NCBI RefSeq assembly: GCF_000482325.1
Contig: NZ_AXVA01000005.1
Location: 464,179-528,178, forward strand
Source of the DNA: Bacillus sp. UNC438CL73TsuS30
Lineage (GTDB): Bacteria; Bacillota; Bacilli; Bacillales; Cytobacillaceae
Direction: 5' to 3'
DNA: 64,000 nucleotides
Under the pieces are notes generated by a model. That model searched no databases, had not been told where the DNA came from, and saw only the letters and a program-made list of their open reading frames with translations. Within the stretch, counting starts at the first letter, position 1; the number at the start of each line of letters is the position of its first letter. The position numbers and the translations under genes were made by a program. This document shows, piece by piece, positions 25,898 through 35,078 of the stretch.

Positions 25898-26413
25898 ATG
25901 ATTAAAATTATTGGTGCCATTTTCATTATTATTGCAACCACTTGGACAGGTTTTGAAGCAGCACGGAATTTCAGTGAACGGCCAAGGCAGCTTCGAATGC
26001 TGAGATCAAGTCTGCAATCACTCGAAGCTGAAATCATGTATGGACACACACCATTGCATGAAGCTGCAAGAAGGCTCTCAGACCAGCTAACAAAACCTTT
26101 ATCCGGCTTTTTTGAGTCCTTCGCAAAGAAACTTACGGACTCGGAGACAACTGTAAAAGAAGCCTGGGAATCAAGCTTGAAAGAGGTATGGAAATCAACA
26201 GCCTTAAAGCAAGGTGAATTTGAGATTATGAAGCAATTTGGGGAAACGCTTGGCCGACACGACCGCTATTCCCAGCAAAAACATATTATGCTAACTCTTT
26301 CACATTTAGAGAGAGAAGAAGCAGATGCGCTTGATAGACAGTCAAAATACGAAAAAATGGTAAAAAGCCTGGGATTCCTGTCAGGATTATTATTAATCAT
26401 TTTATTATTCTAG
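25898..26413 (+). CDS. spoIIIAB: Stage III sporulation protein SpoIIIAB
   Basis: 171 residues. It has a hydrophobic N-terminus (IIGAIFIIIATTWTGFEAA) and C-terminus (LGFLSGLLLIILLF) around a soluble helical domain resembling type II secretion GspF cytoplasmic domains, for example LRSSLQSLEAEIMYGHTPL. It is part of the SpoIIIA channel. Its ATG directly follows the spoIIIAA stop with no gap, so translation is likely coupled. Confidence 0.96.
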   Translation: MIKIIGAIFIIIATTWTGFEAARNFSERPRQLRMLRSSLQSLEAEIMYGHTPLHEAARRLSDQLTKPLSGFFESFAKKLTDSETTVKEAWESSLKEVWKSTALKQGEFEIMKQFGETLGRHDRYSQQKHIMLTLSHLEREEADALDRQSKYEKMVKSLGFLSGLLLIILLF

Positions 26414-26424
26414 GGGGAGCTGCA

Positions 26425-26628
26425 ATGGGGTTAGAAGTGGATATTATTTTTAAAATAGCGGGGGTAGGGATTGTTGTTGCCTTTTTGCATACAGTCCTAG
26501 ACCAAGTTGGTAAAAAGGAATACGCCCAGTGGGTGACGTTATTTGGTTTTATCTATATTTTATTTCAAGTGGCAACCATCGTGGATGATCTTTTCCAAAA
26601 AATAAAATCTGTCTTCTTGTTCCAATAG
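26425..26628 (+). CDS. spoIIIAC: Stage III sporulation protein SpoIIIAC
   Basis: 67 residues with two membrane helices (IIFKIAGVGIVVAFLHTVL and YAQWVTLFGFIYILFQVA), the normal size for this small channel component. RBS GGGGGAG. Spaced 11 bp after spoIIIAB and 16 bp before the start proposed for spoIIIAD. Confidence 0.96.
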   Translation: MGLEVDIIFKIAGVGIVVAFLHTVLDQVGKKEYAQWVTLFGFIYILFQVATIVDDLFQKIKSVFLFQ

Positions 26629-26644
26629 AAAGGGGGGCTCTGCC

Positions 26645-27034
26645 ATTGAAATCGTAAAAATAGTCGGGTTAGCTCTAGTGGCAACCTTTCTTGCCTTAAT
26701 CATTAAAGAGCAGAAACCCAATTTTGCCTTTCTCTTAATCGTATTTGTCGGCTGTACCATTTTCCTATTTTTAATTGATAAGATTTATGAAATTATTCAT
26801 ATGCTTGAAAAGCTTGCCGTGAATGCAAATGTAAATTTGGTCTATGTGGAAACGATTCTTAAAATTATTGGAATTGCCTACATTGCTGAATTTGCTTCTC
26901 AAATTACAAAGGATGCCGGCCAAGGAGCAATCGCTTCAAAAATTGAATTAGCAGGAAAAATTTTGATCCTTGCTATGGCCATCCCAATTCTAACTGTCAT
27001 GATCGAAACCATTATAAAACTAATACCCAGCTAA
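26645..27034 (+). CDS. spoIIIAD: Stage III sporulation protein SpoIIIAD, apparent ATT start
   Basis: 129 residues with the ATT start proposed here. Four hydrophobic segments and the conserved NANVNLVYVETILKIIGIAY and DAGQGAIASKIELAGKILIL identify it. The family N-terminus (EIVKIVGLALVATFLALI) lies upstream of the first standard start codon (GTG 26678). In frame there is only ATT at 26645, exactly 7 nt after AAAGGGGGG. Starting at GTG would remove half of the first helix and leave no ribosome binding site. The B. subtilis protein is 133 residues, agreeing with the longer form. Confidence 0.88.
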   Translation: MEIVKIVGLALVATFLALIIKEQKPNFAFLLIVFVGCTIFLFLIDKIYEIIHMLEKLAVNANVNLVYVETILKIIGIAYIAEFASQITKDAGQGAIASKIELAGKILILAMAIPILTVMIETIIKLIPS

Positions 27035-27072
27035 AGACGCCAATTTTTTTTAAAACAGAGGTGAAATTCTAA

Positions 27073-28272
27073 ATGAAGCAATGGTGGCAGATTATTCCGA
27101 TTATCATTCTCTTAGTCTTTTTTTTAAACGTTCCAATTGCCCAAGCCTCACAGGATACAAATCAAACTTCTACGCCTCTATCACCTCAAGAATTGGTAGA
27201 TTCCCAGCTGAAAACAATGGATTTAACAGAGCTCAAGCAATTCTGGGAAGATATCCAAACCAAATATGACGGATTTCTACCAGAAAGCCAGAAAGGCAGC
27301 CTATATGATTTTATCAAAGGAGAGAAAAAATTTTCTTTCAAGCAATGGGGACAAGGGGTTATAAAGTTTGCATTTCATGAATTTGTTGCCAACGGAAAGC
27401 TCCTCGGATCAATCATCATGCTTACCGTTTTCAGTATGTTTCTACAGTCCATGCAGAATGCTTTTGAAAAGAGTGCCATCAGTAAAGTAGCTTATGCGAT
27501 TGTTTATATGGTCCTGGTGATTCTTGCTTTAAATAGTTTTCATGTTGTGATCAACTATACAAATGAAGCGATTGGGACGATGATTTCATTTGTACTGGCA
27601 CTGATTCCACTTCTATTAGCTCTAATTGCCGCTACAGGCGGGATTGTTTCAGCAGCATTTTTTCATCCAGTGATCCTTTTTTTAATGAATACAAGTGGCT
27701 TGTTTATGCAATATGTGATTCTTCCGCTTCTTTTCTTAGCGACATTGCTAAGTATTGTAAGCACCATGTCGGATCAATATAAGGTCACTCAGCTTGCGCA
27801 GCTACTTCGAAATTGGAGTATTGGATTAATGGGTCTTTTTTTAACGGTTTTTCTTGGAGTTATATCCGTACAAGGGGCATCGGCAGCAGTTACTGATGGT
27901 GTCGCAATACGAACAGCAAAGTTTATAACCGGGAACTTTATCCCTGTCATTGGCCGAATTTTTACTGATGCGTCTGACACAATCATTAGTGCTTCAACTC
28001 TGCTAAAAAATACGGTCGGAATAGCCGGTGTGGCAATCCTGTTAATTATCGTCGCATTCCCGGCTCTAAAAATACTAATGATCGCGTTTATTTATAAATT
28101 TGCAGCTGCTATTTTACAGCCCTTAGGCGGCGGTCCAATAATCAGTTGTCTTGATATTATAAGCAAAAGTGTTATCTATGTTTTTGCTGCATTGGGTATT
28201 GTTTCATTAATGTTTTTTTTAAGTATAACGGTAATTGTGGCTGCAGGAAATCTGACCATGATGATGCGATAG
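27073..28272 (+). CDS. spoIIIAE: Stage III sporulation protein SpoIIIAE
   Basis: 399 residues. Signal peptide (IIPIIILLVFFLNVPIAQA), an extracytoplasmic N-terminal region (ELKQFWEDIQTKYDGFLPES) and then about seven membrane helices. It is a polytopic channel component of the SpoIIIA complex with permease-like features. RBS GAGGTGA, 38 bp after spoIIIAD. No defects. Confidence 0.96.
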   Translation: MKQWWQIIPIIILLVFFLNVPIAQASQDTNQTSTPLSPQELVDSQLKTMDLTELKQFWEDIQTKYDGFLPESQKGSLYDFIKGEKKFSFKQWGQGVIKFAFHEFVANGKLLGSIIMLTVFSMFLQSMQNAFEKSAISKVAYAIVYMVLVILALNSFHVVINYTNEAIGTMISFVLALIPLLLALIAATGGIVSAAFFHPVILFLMNTSGLFMQYVILPLLFLATLLSIVSTMSDQYKVTQLAQLLRNWSIGLMGLFLTVFLGVISVQGASAAVTDGVAIRTAKFITGNFIPVIGRIFTDASDTIISASTLLKNTVGIAGVAILLIIVAFPALKILMIAFIYKFAAAILQPLGGGPIISCLDIISKSVIYVFAALGIVSLMFFLSITVIVAAGNLTMMMR

Positions 28273-28284
28273 GGGGGAAGCGAT

Positions 28285-28914
28285 ATGGAGTTTATAAAAG
28301 AGTGGGTAACAAATATTATTCTATTTGTTCTCCTGGCAACTGTAATCGATATGCTTCTTCCCAATTCTAGTATGCAAAAGTATGTAAAGATGGTAATGGG
28401 ATTATTGTTAATCGCTATTATCCTTACCCCCATTTTTAAATTAATCTCCAAGGACTTTGAAACAACGCTTGTGTCGATCCCATCAAATCAAACCCCTGGA
28501 GAAAAAAATATAAAAAATTTAATAGATTCAAAGAAAAAAGAAATACAAGACTCCCAACATGCATATATTTTAGAACAGATGCGTGTCCAATTAAAAAAGG
28601 ACGTTAAGGAGGAGTTGATGGAAAACTACGGTTTAGCAATTGCAGACATAGACATTGCAACGAACGAAGAAAGTAACCAAGCCTTCCCTGAAAACATCCA
28701 AAAGATAACGGTTCTTCTGAAGCATCCAGAAACATCGGTACAGACAGTCGAAGCGATCAAACAAGTGGACATTAACACAGAAACACCTCTTTCATCCAAT
28801 GTTTCAGCAGAAGATACAGCAAAGGTTGCTGCCTTTCTTTCTCAAAAATGGGATGTTGCAGAGAAATCACTAGAAGTTTCGATTGAAGGGGGGATTAAGA
28901 ACAAAAATGGATAA
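28285..28914 (+). CDS. spoIIIAF: Stage III sporulation protein SpoIIIAF
   Basis: 209 residues. Two N-terminal membrane helices (WVTNIILFVLLATVIDMLL and VMGLLLIAIILTPIF) and a soluble intermembrane domain with a ring-building motif. Channel component. RBS AGGGGGGAAG. The last 8 bases overlap spoIIIAG. Confidence 0.95.
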   Translation: MEFIKEWVTNIILFVLLATVIDMLLPNSSMQKYVKMVMGLLLIAIILTPIFKLISKDFETTLVSIPSNQTPGEKNIKNLIDSKKKEIQDSQHAYILEQMRVQLKKDVKEELMENYGLAIADIDIATNEESNQAFPENIQKITVLLKHPETSVQTVEAIKQVDINTETPLSSNVSAEDTAKVAAFLSQKWDVAEKSLEVSIEGGIKNKNG

Positions 28915-29557
28915 AAACCAAGGCCCATTATCATGGTTAAAGAATTTACTTAAAAAAGGCGGAAGCACTGATAAAAAAGCCGGAAAATATCAATATATGC
29001 TTCTTGTTCTCTGTATCGGGGCTGCCTTCATGCTTGTTGGGAATGTCCTATTTAAAACGGACTCAGCTGCACCGGATGTTCCAGCTATGAAAAGTGATAA
29101 CCAGCCAGCGAGTGATGTACCCGCCTTTGGATTGGGGAAATCAACTGGAAATAAAACCATCCATGAATATGAACAAGCATATGAGGATCAGTTGAAGAAG
29201 GCATTAGAAAATATGCTAGGGGTCAAAGATGTCACTGTCGTTGTAAATATTGATTCCACGGATCAGCGAGTGCTTGAAAAGAATAGGGTAACAAAATCGC
29301 AAACAACAGAAGAAACCGATCGTGAAGGTGGACAACGAAAGGTTCAGGAATCTTCTACAGATGAACAGCTTGTTATCATCCGAGACGGCGAAAAAGAAAC
29401 TCCAATTGTGACAGAAACAAAAAAGCCTGAAATTCGTGGTGTCCTTGTTGTTGCCCGCGGTGCAGAAAATATTCAAGTGAAAAAATGGATTATTGAAGCA
29501 GTAACAAGAGCGCTTGGTGTTCCAAGCCACCGAGTTGCTGTCATGCCAAAAAAATAA
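28907..29557 (+). CDS. spoIIIAG: Stage III sporulation protein SpoIIIAG
   Basis: 216 residues. N-terminal basic segment, one helix (YMLLVLCIGAAFMLVGNVLF), then the ring-building domain with the long beta insert (MLGVKDVTVVVNIDST, GVLVVARGAENIQVKKWIIE). SpoIIIAG forms the large ring of the channel between the two membranes. ATG 28907 is used; AAGGGGGG is about 13 nt upstream, a rather long spacing, and no better in-frame start is seen. Confidence 0.95.
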   Translation: MDKNQGPLSWLKNLLKKGGSTDKKAGKYQYMLLVLCIGAAFMLVGNVLFKTDSAAPDVPAMKSDNQPASDVPAFGLGKSTGNKTIHEYEQAYEDQLKKALENMLGVKDVTVVVNIDSTDQRVLEKNRVTKSQTTEETDREGGQRKVQESSTDEQLVIIRDGEKETPIVTETKKPEIRGVLVVARGAENIQVKKWIIEAVTRALGVPSHRVAVMPKK

Positions 29558-29572
29558 GAGGGGGATTTATTC

Positions 29573-30148
29573 ATGCTTTTGAAAAAACAAACGGTTTGGT
29601 TATTAACGATGTTAAGTTTGGTGGTTGTATTATCGGTGTATTATATTACTTCACCGGAGCAAAAAAATAGTAATGAGCTTGCAGCTGTACAACAAAAAGC
29701 AAAAGATCAAATGAATCAAAAAGAAATGAATTCAAAATCAACAGCAAAAACAAATGCTAAAGATGATAAGACCATTATCTCCCAGATTGCTGGTGATGAT
29801 GAATTTGAAGCACTTCGTTTAAAATTGCAAGATGAACGCAGTCAATTACAAGAAGATTTAACAGCTCAAATGGCGAGTACAGATCTTCCTGCCGATAAAA
29901 GAAGTGAAGCAATGGATCAAATGAAAGAATTAAATAAAACAGCTCAAAAAGAAGAAATTCTGGAAACATTAATTAAAACGATGGGATATGAGGATGCTCT
30001 GGTAAGAGCCGAAGGAAACCAAGTTCGCGTGACAGTAAAATCAAAGAAACAACCATCAGCAACTGCAGCAAACGATATCATCCAACAGGTTAAAAAGGAA
30101 ATTGGCGATACCAATTACGTTGCCGTCGAATTCCAGCCAACGAAATAA
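29573..30148 (+). CDS. spoIIIAH: Stage III sporulation protein SpoIIIAH
   Basis: 191 residues, somewhat shorter than the B. subtilis protein (218), mostly in the linker. One N-terminal helix (VWLLTMLSLVVVLSVYYI), a charged Gln/Lys/Asn-rich linker, then the ring-building domain (RAEGNQVRVTVKSKKQ, VAVEFQP end). It binds forespore SpoIIQ in the intermembrane space. RBS GAGGGGGA. It is the last gene of the operon, followed by a terminator. Confidence 0.95.
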   Translation: MLLKKQTVWLLTMLSLVVVLSVYYITSPEQKNSNELAAVQQKAKDQMNQKEMNSKSTAKTNAKDDKTIISQIAGDDEFEALRLKLQDERSQLQEDLTAQMASTDLPADKRSEAMDQMKELNKTAQKEEILETLIKTMGYEDALVRAEGNQVRVTVKSKKQPSATAANDIIQQVKKEIGDTNYVAVEFQPTK

Positions 30149-30159
30149 GAAACAACCCC

Positions 30160-30195
30160 AAAGAAGGAAAGTACAAAGCTTTCCTTCTTTTTGGT
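30160..30195 (+). terminator. Terminator of the spoIIIA operon
   Basis: AAAGAAGGAAAG pairs with CTTTCCTTCTTT (12 bp) around a 7-nt loop, followed by TT. Confidence 0.85.
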
Positions 30196-30290
30196 CTATG
30201 GAGTGTCCACCTGGTGCGGACACTTTTGCCGGAAAGTCCACGGGCGGTGCCTGTCACCCACTTTCCCACCCTTTTTTTACTTTTAGTTAA
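30196..30290. repeat. Candidate dispersed intergenic repeat with GGTGCCTGTCACC core
   Basis: This non-coding 95 bp contains an AGTGTCC / GGACACT hairpin (30202-30208, 30218-30224) and then the small palindrome GGTGCCTGTCACC (30246-30258), ending in CCCTTTTTTT. From memory, this type of sequence recurs between genes in Neobacillus-type genomes. Only one copy is in this window, so repeat status is not proven here. Confidence 0.4.
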
Positions 30291-30345
30291 ATAAAGATTA
30301 AAATAAATTTGAAGGTTATTGAAGAAGGAGAAAAAATATAGATTG

Positions 30346-30393
30346 TTGAACTTTTATAAGATAGTATCGTATAGTATTAGTAGCTAGTCTTAA
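30346..30393 (+). promoter_or_regulatory. Putative accBC promoter with FapR-like site
   Basis: TTGAAC and TATAGT are separated by 18 bp (30346-30375), a plausible sigma-A promoter. Just downstream, TTAGTAGCTAGTCTTAA (30377-30393) agrees at 12 of 17 positions with the FapR operator TTAGTACCTGATACTAA. accBC is not a known FapR target in B. subtilis, so the operator is tentative. Confidence 0.4.
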
Positions 30394-30419
30394 TATAGTG
30401 GTACAAGGAGTGTTACTCA

Positions 30420-30932
30420 ATGTTAAAGGTACAAGAAATTCGTGAGTTAATTAAATTAGTTGATCAATCTAGTATTGATGAATTTGTTTATGAAAATGAA
30501 GGGTCAAAAATTAAAATGAAGAAAAGTGTGACTTCTGTCGTCACTACGGTTCAACCAGTCGTACATACTGAAGTTCCATCAGCTCAAGCAGTTCAAGCTG
30601 CGCCTGTTCAACCGGCAGCACCAGTTACACCAGTGCAAGAAATCAAACAAGAACCGGTAACAGAAGCTTCTGTTCAAGCGGATACTTCCAACCTTCACAA
30701 AATTACTTCTCCAATGGTAGGGACTTTCTATGCCTCCCCATCACCAGATGCTGATGTCTATGTTAAAGCTGGTTCAAAGGTTTCTAAGGATTCCATTGTT
30801 TGTATCGTCGAGGCGATGAAATTATTCAATGAAATTGAAGCAGAAGTAAACGGAGAAATTGTCGAAGTTCTTGCGAAAGATGGACAATTAGTGGAATATG
30901 GACAGCCATTATTTTTAGTAAAGCCTGAATAA
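30420..30932 (+). CDS. accB: Biotin carboxyl carrier protein of acetyl-CoA carboxylase
   Basis: 170 residues. N-terminal dimer region, a Pro/Ala/Val/Gln-rich flexible linker (about residues 50-85), then the biotinyl domain with [14 protein letters not shown]134 is the biotinylation site. It carries carboxybiotin between AccC and AccDA in the first step of fatty acid synthesis. ATG after ACAAGGAGTG. accC begins 15 bp later. Confidence 0.97.
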   Translation: MLKVQEIRELIKLVDQSSIDEFVYENEGSKIKMKKSVTSVVTTVQPVVHTEVPSAQAVQAAPVQPAAPVTPVQEIKQEPVTEASVQADTSNLHKITSPMVGTFYASPSPDADVYVKAGSKVSKDSIVCIVEAMKLFNEIEAEVNGEIVEVLAKDGQLVEYGQPLFLVKPE

Positions 30933-30947
30933 GGAGCGGTAACAGAA

Positions 30948-32303
30948 ATGATAAAAAAGCTGTTAATTGCAAACAGAGGAGAAATTGCAGTTAGAATTAT
31001 TCGCGCCTGCAGGGAAATGGGGATTGAAACAGTCGCCGTATTTTCCGAAGCAGACCGTGAAGCACTGCATGTTCAATTAGCAGATGAGGCCTATTGTATT
31101 GGACCAACCTCATCAAAAGATAGTTATTTAAACTTTACAAATATTATAAGTGTAGCAAAATTAACTGCCTGTGATGCGATTCACCCTGGTTATGGTTTTC
31201 TTGCTGAAAATGCAGCTTTTGCTGAGCTTTGCCGTGATTGCAACATCACTTTTGTCGGGCCAAGCCCTGAAGCCATCACAAAAATGGGAACAAAGGATAT
31301 CGCCAGAGAAACTATGCGGGAAGCAGGCGTTCCAATTGTTCCTGGCTCCACCGGAATCATCGAGAATATTGAACAGGCGCTTGAACTTGTAGAAAAGATA
31401 AATTATCCGGTCATCATTAAAGCAACAGCCGGGGGCGGTGGAAAAGGGATTCGTATCGCCAAGAACGAACAAGAATTAATTAAGGGAATTAATATCACCC
31501 AGCAGGAAGCCCTAACAGCATTTGGTAACCCTGGTGTATATATTGAAAAATATATTGAAGATTTCCGCCATGTTGAAATACAAGTGCTTGCAGATAATTA
31601 TGGCAATACCATTCATTTGGGTGAAAGGGATTGTTCGATCCAACGGAGACTGCAGAAATTGCTTGAAGAAACCCCTTCACCTGCTTTGGACGGGGAAATT
31701 CGTGAAGAAATGGGTAATGCCGCAGTAAAAGCCGCGAAAGCAGTTGATTATTCGGGTGCAGGCACGGTAGAATTTATATATGACTACCGCAATCGAAAAT
31801 TTTATTTTATGGAAATGAATACAAGAATACAGGTAGAGCATCCTGTAACTGAATTGGTCACTGGAACAGATCTCATTAAAGAACAAATACGAGTAGCTTC
31901 CGGAGAAAAATTATCTTTGAAACAACAGGATGTTACCTTCACGGGTTGGGCAATTGAATGCCGAATTAATGCAGAAAATCCAGAGAAGAACTTTATGCCA
32001 TCTCCAGGAAAAATCCATATGTATTTACCTCCTGGCGGCCTAGGGGTTCGGGTCGATTCTGCTGCATATCCGGGTTATTCAATTCCGCCTTACTACGATT
32101 CCATGATTGCGAAAGTCATCACATATGGAAACACCAGGGAAGAGGCAATTGCAAGAATGAAACGGGCCTTAAGCGAATTTATTGTTGAAGGAATCCATAC
32201 GACAATTCCGTTTCATTTAAAACTTCTTGAACATGAAAAATTTGTAGAAGGCCAGTTCAATACGAAGTTTTTAGAATTGCACGATGTGATGAAGTCAGTC
32301 TAA
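30948..32303 (+). CDS. accC: Acetyl-CoA carboxylase biotin carboxylase subunit
   Basis: 451 residues, full length. ATP-grasp enzyme that carboxylates biotin on AccB. N-terminal [20 protein letters not shown], glycine-rich ATP loop [14 protein letters not shown] and catalytic block [18 protein letters not shown] are intact. RBS AAGGAGCGG. In one operon with accB and yqhY. Confidence 0.98.
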   Translation: MIKKLLIANRGEIAVRIIRACREMGIETVAVFSEADREALHVQLADEAYCIGPTSSKDSYLNFTNIISVAKLTACDAIHPGYGFLAENAAFAELCRDCNITFVGPSPEAITKMGTKDIARETMREAGVPIVPGSTGIIENIEQALELVEKINYPVIIKATAGGGGKGIRIAKNEQELIKGINITQQEALTAFGNPGVYIEKYIEDFRHVEIQVLADNYGNTIHLGERDCSIQRRLQKLLEETPSPALDGEIREEMGNAAVKAAKAVDYSGAGTVEFIYDYRNRKFYFMEMNTRIQVEHPVTELVTGTDLIKEQIRVASGEKLSLKQQDVTFTGWAIECRINAENPEKNFMPSPGKIHMYLPPGGLGVRVDSAAYPGYSIPPYYDSMIAKVITYGNTREEAIARMKRALSEFIVEGIHTTIPFHLKLLEHEKFVEGQFNTKFLELHDVMKSV

Positions 32304-32323
32304 AATCTGGAGGTGTTCTAAAA

Positions 32324-32731
32324 ATGAGTGAGTTTAGTATCTTGGAGATGGAACAAGGAAACAACGGACTTGGTAAAGTGGAAATTGCACCGGAAGTGAT
32401 TGAAGTAATTGCAGGGATTGCTGCTTCAGAGGTAGAAGGCGTAGCCTCCATGAGAGGAAACTTTGCCGCAGGTGTAGTAGAACGGTTAGGGAAAAAGAAT
32501 CATGGAAAAGGTGTTAAGGTCGAATTAACCGAATCGGGAATCAAAGTAGATGTCTATTGTGTGATGAAATTTGGGGTGTCCATTCCAGCAGTTGCACAAA
32601 AGATTCAAGATAATATCCGACAAGCCTTGTTAAATATGACCGCCTTAGATGCGGAAGAAATCAACATTCACGTTGTTGGTATCCAATTTGAAAATCAAAA
32701 AAGCGAACCAGAAATCGAACAAGAACTATAA
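32324..32731 (+). CDS. yqhY: Asp23/Gls24 family protein YqhY
   Basis: 135 residues. Asp23 family: GKVEIAPEVIEVIAGIAASE near residue 20, then VYCVMKFGVSIPAVAQKIQ. It is a soluble protein without signal peptide. In B. subtilis, loss of yqhY selects mutations in acetyl-CoA carboxylase, so it is thought to modulate that enzyme, in agreement with its place behind accBC. RBS GGAGGTG. The terminator that follows is shared by the operon. Confidence 0.95.
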   Translation: MSEFSILEMEQGNNGLGKVEIAPEVIEVIAGIAASEVEGVASMRGNFAAGVVERLGKKNHGKGVKVELTESGIKVDVYCVMKFGVSIPAVAQKIQDNIRQALLNMTALDAEEINIHVVGIQFENQKSEPEIEQEL

Positions 32732-32736
32732 TACCC

Positions 32737-32766
32737 AAAACCAAAGGAGAAATCCTTTGGTTTTTT
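32737..32766 (+). terminator. Terminator of the accBC-yqhY operon
   Basis: AACCAAAGGA / TCCTTTGGTT stem with GAAA tetraloop and T run. Confidence 0.9.
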
Positions 32767-32810
32767 AATTTAAGGTTGAGTAAAGGGGCAAATGCTGATT
32801 TTTGAACAAC

Positions 32811-33003
32811 GTTGATTGGAGCGGAAGGTGCTAGACTCCTCGAAAATGCTAACGCATTTTCTTCGTGCGTGGGCGGATTCGAGGATGTAATTCAATGTCC
32901 TGCGGGAGCAGCGGGACAGGTGAGACCCCACAGGCGCTAAAGCGCCGAGGAGGCTCACCGCCCGCCCCGCGGAAAGCGAGCATCCTGGAGCGGAAATCAA
33001 CAA
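32811..33003. repeat. GC-rich structured intergenic repeat element (about 190 bp)
   Basis: The GC content is much higher than in the flanks. It opens with GTTGATTGGAGCGGAAGG and closes with CCTGGAGCGGAAATCAAC, so GTTGAT/ATCAAC form inverted ends and GGAGCGGAA is repeated at both. Inside are several hairpins: AATGCTAACGCATT, CCTGCGGGAGCAGCGGG and GGCGCTAAAGCGCC, then GTGAGACC with GGCTCACC. Elements of this type are, to my knowledge, frequent between genes in Bacillus relatives. An open frame on the minus strand across it is not a gene. The rest of the 429-bp gap up to nusB shows only a weak TTGACA at 33089. Confidence 0.75.
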
Positions 33004-33160
33004 CTAAGTTCAACAGAACTTAATTTTAAAAAATTTTGCTCGTACAGTGCGAATCATTTTTAGTTATGCTATTATATTTTTTATGTGATTGACAAACTAA
33101 AATAATGGAACATGATTGAACAGACTTTTATCAATGTCTCTAAAAGGAGTTAACGGTATA

Positions 33161-33559
33161 ATGAAAAGAAGAACAGCTAGGGAAAAGGCACTACAAGCCC
33201 TTTTCCAAATCGATGTAAGCAATGTGGACCCGGAATCGGCAATCGAACATGTTTTGGATGGCGAAACGAATGACGACTATTTAAACAGCCTTGTTTTAGG
33301 AGTTGTCGAACAAAAAAATACGATTGATCAATTGATTAAAGAAAACTTAGAAAAATGGACACTAGACCGAGTGGCTGTTGTGGACCGAAACCTGCTCAGA
33401 ATCGCAGTATACGAATTAAACTTTGCACGAAGTGAAGTTCCAGAAAATGTAATTTTAGATGAGGCGATTGAAATCTCAAAAATTTACGGTGATGAACAAT
33501 CAAGCCGTTTTATCAATGGCGTTCTTTCAAAAGTGAAAGAAAAGCTTCCGAAGGAATAA
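33161..33559 (+). CDS. nusB: Transcription antitermination factor NusB
   Basis: 132 residues, all-helical NusB fold: RRTAREKALQALFQIDVSN at the start and the conserved WTLDRVAVVDRNLLRIAVYE and EAIEISKIYGDEQSSRFING. It works with NusE (S10) on boxA RNA of rRNA operons. ATG 33161 follows AAAGGAG by about 11 nt and gives the family length; frames starting further upstream add an unrelated segment. Confidence 0.97.
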   Translation: MKRRTAREKALQALFQIDVSNVDPESAIEHVLDGETNDDYLNSLVLGVVEQKNTIDQLIKENLEKWTLDRVAVVDRNLLRIAVYELNFARSEVPENVILDEAIEISKIYGDEQSSRFINGVLSKVKEKLPKE

Positions 33560-33719
33560 GTTTACAAAACAAGGTAAATAAAAGAATATACCCAGTGGTC
33601 CTTATCTTTCATGTATATTTTTCTTCATTTCCCGTAGATTGCGGACAAAATGGAGAACTATATATATAATGGGTAAGGACAGTTTTATGGTTATGTTAAA
33701 AACTCTAAAGGAGTTAGCT

Positions 33720-35078
33720 ATGCAGGAGCAAAGGTACTTATCAGTTAATGCCTTAACCAAATACATAAAAAGAAAATTTGATGCCGATCCCCATTTACAG
33801 GATGTTCATGTTCGCGGTGAAATTTCGAATTTTAAGCAGCATTCAAGCGGACACATGTACCTTACTCTAAAAGATGAAAAAGCACGCATTCTAGCTGTTA
33901 TGTTTTCCAGCCATTCAAGGACGATGAAATTTTCACCTGAAAACGGGATGAAGGTTATTGTCAAAGGGGACATATCTGTCTATGAACCAAGCGGACAATA
34001 TCAAATTTATATAAAGGAAATGCGGCCTGACGGAATTGGAGAACTATTTTTAGCCTATGAACAGCTGAAGAAGAGGCTTGAATCCGAAGGATTATTTGCA
34101 CTAGATAAAAAAAGGCCGATTCCAGCCTATCCAAAAACGGTTGGGGTCATTACTTCCCAGACAGGAGCGGCCATTAGGGATATTATTACCACCATAAAAA
34201 GGCGTTATCCCATAGTCAAAATCCTTGTTTTTCCGGCGCTTGTACAAGGTGAAAACGCTGCACCCTCAATTGCTGGAGCGATTGAAAAAGCAAATAAACT
34301 CGAAGCGATTGATGTACTCATTGTTGGCCGTGGCGGAGGTTCGATTGAGGAGCTATGGGCCTTTAATGAAGAATTGGTTGCCAGGGCGATTTATACCTCG
34401 TCTATACCGGTTATCTCTGCTGTAGGACATGAAACGGATTTTACCATTGCAGATTTTGTGGCTGACCTCCGCGCACCTACACCAACGGCTGCTGCGGAAC
34501 TCGCTGTCCCTCATATTGAGGAGCTTATGGAAAGGGTCCTGCAGCGTCAAACACGGCTTTTAAGAGCAATGAATGAAAAATTCCGGACAGAAAAGCAACG
34601 TTTTTCGCGTGTGCAAAAATCCTACGCTTTTCGTTACCCACTTCGACTGTATGAACAAAAGCTGGAGCAGGTGGATAAATTAACGGAATCGCTTGAACGC
34701 GGTCTTACCCGACTGTCAGCATTAAAATCAGGACAATACGAAACGGTTTATAAGAGACTGCAGCTAAAGTCTCCGAAAGTATTAGTACTGGAAGCGGAAA
34801 AGCAATTTAATCGGACACAAAAAGAAATCAATCGAGCAATGATGCAAATTTTAATGAAAAAACAAACAGAATTTGATCGAATGATTTCAACATTAAAAGC
34901 TTTAAGTCCTTTAAAAATAATGGAACGGGGTTACAGTCTTGTTTATACAGAAGACAACAGACTGGTTAAGAGTGTTCATCAGGTACATAAGGATGAATCT
35001 GTTGAAATCCAATTAGCGGATGGAAGCTTAGTATGTAAGGTTGAGGATAAGAAGGAGAGTGAAAAAAGTGGTGAATGA
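33720..35078 (+). CDS. xseA: Exodeoxyribonuclease VII large subunit
   Basis: 452 residues. N-terminal OB domain ([40 protein letters not shown]), central catalytic region ([36 protein letters not shown] and the [16 protein letters not shown] block), then long coiled coils. ATG 33720 with AAAGGAG 5-6 nt upstream; 81 more upstream bases are open but carry no ribosome binding site for an earlier start. folD, which separates nusB and xseA in B. subtilis, is missing here. Overlaps xseB by 11 bp. Confidence 0.97.
   Translation: MQEQRYLSVNALTKYIKRKFDADPHLQDVHVRGEISNFKQHSSGHMYLTLKDEKARILAVMFSSHSRTMKFSPENGMKVIVKGDISVYEPSGQYQIYIKEMRPDGIGELFLAYEQLKKRLESEGLFALDKKRPIPAYPKTVGVITSQTGAAIRDIITTIKRRYPIVKILVFPALVQGENAAPSIAGAIEKANKLEAIDVLIVGRGGGSIEELWAFNEELVARAIYTSSIPVISAVGHETDFTIADFVADLRAPTPTAAAELAVPHIEELMERVLQRQTRLLRAMNEKFRTEKQRFSRVQKSYAFRYPLRLYEQKLEQVDKLTESLERGLTRLSALKSGQYETVYKRLQLKSPKVLVLEAEKQFNRTQKEINRAMMQILMKKQTEFDRMISTLKALSPLKIMERGYSLVYTEDNRLVKSVHQVHKDESVEIQLADGSLVCKVEDKKESEKSGE

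Noticed and set aside
32770..33003. 77-codon minus-strand open frame
   Set aside because: It lies entirely in the GC-rich repeat and has no ribosome binding site; open only because of base composition.
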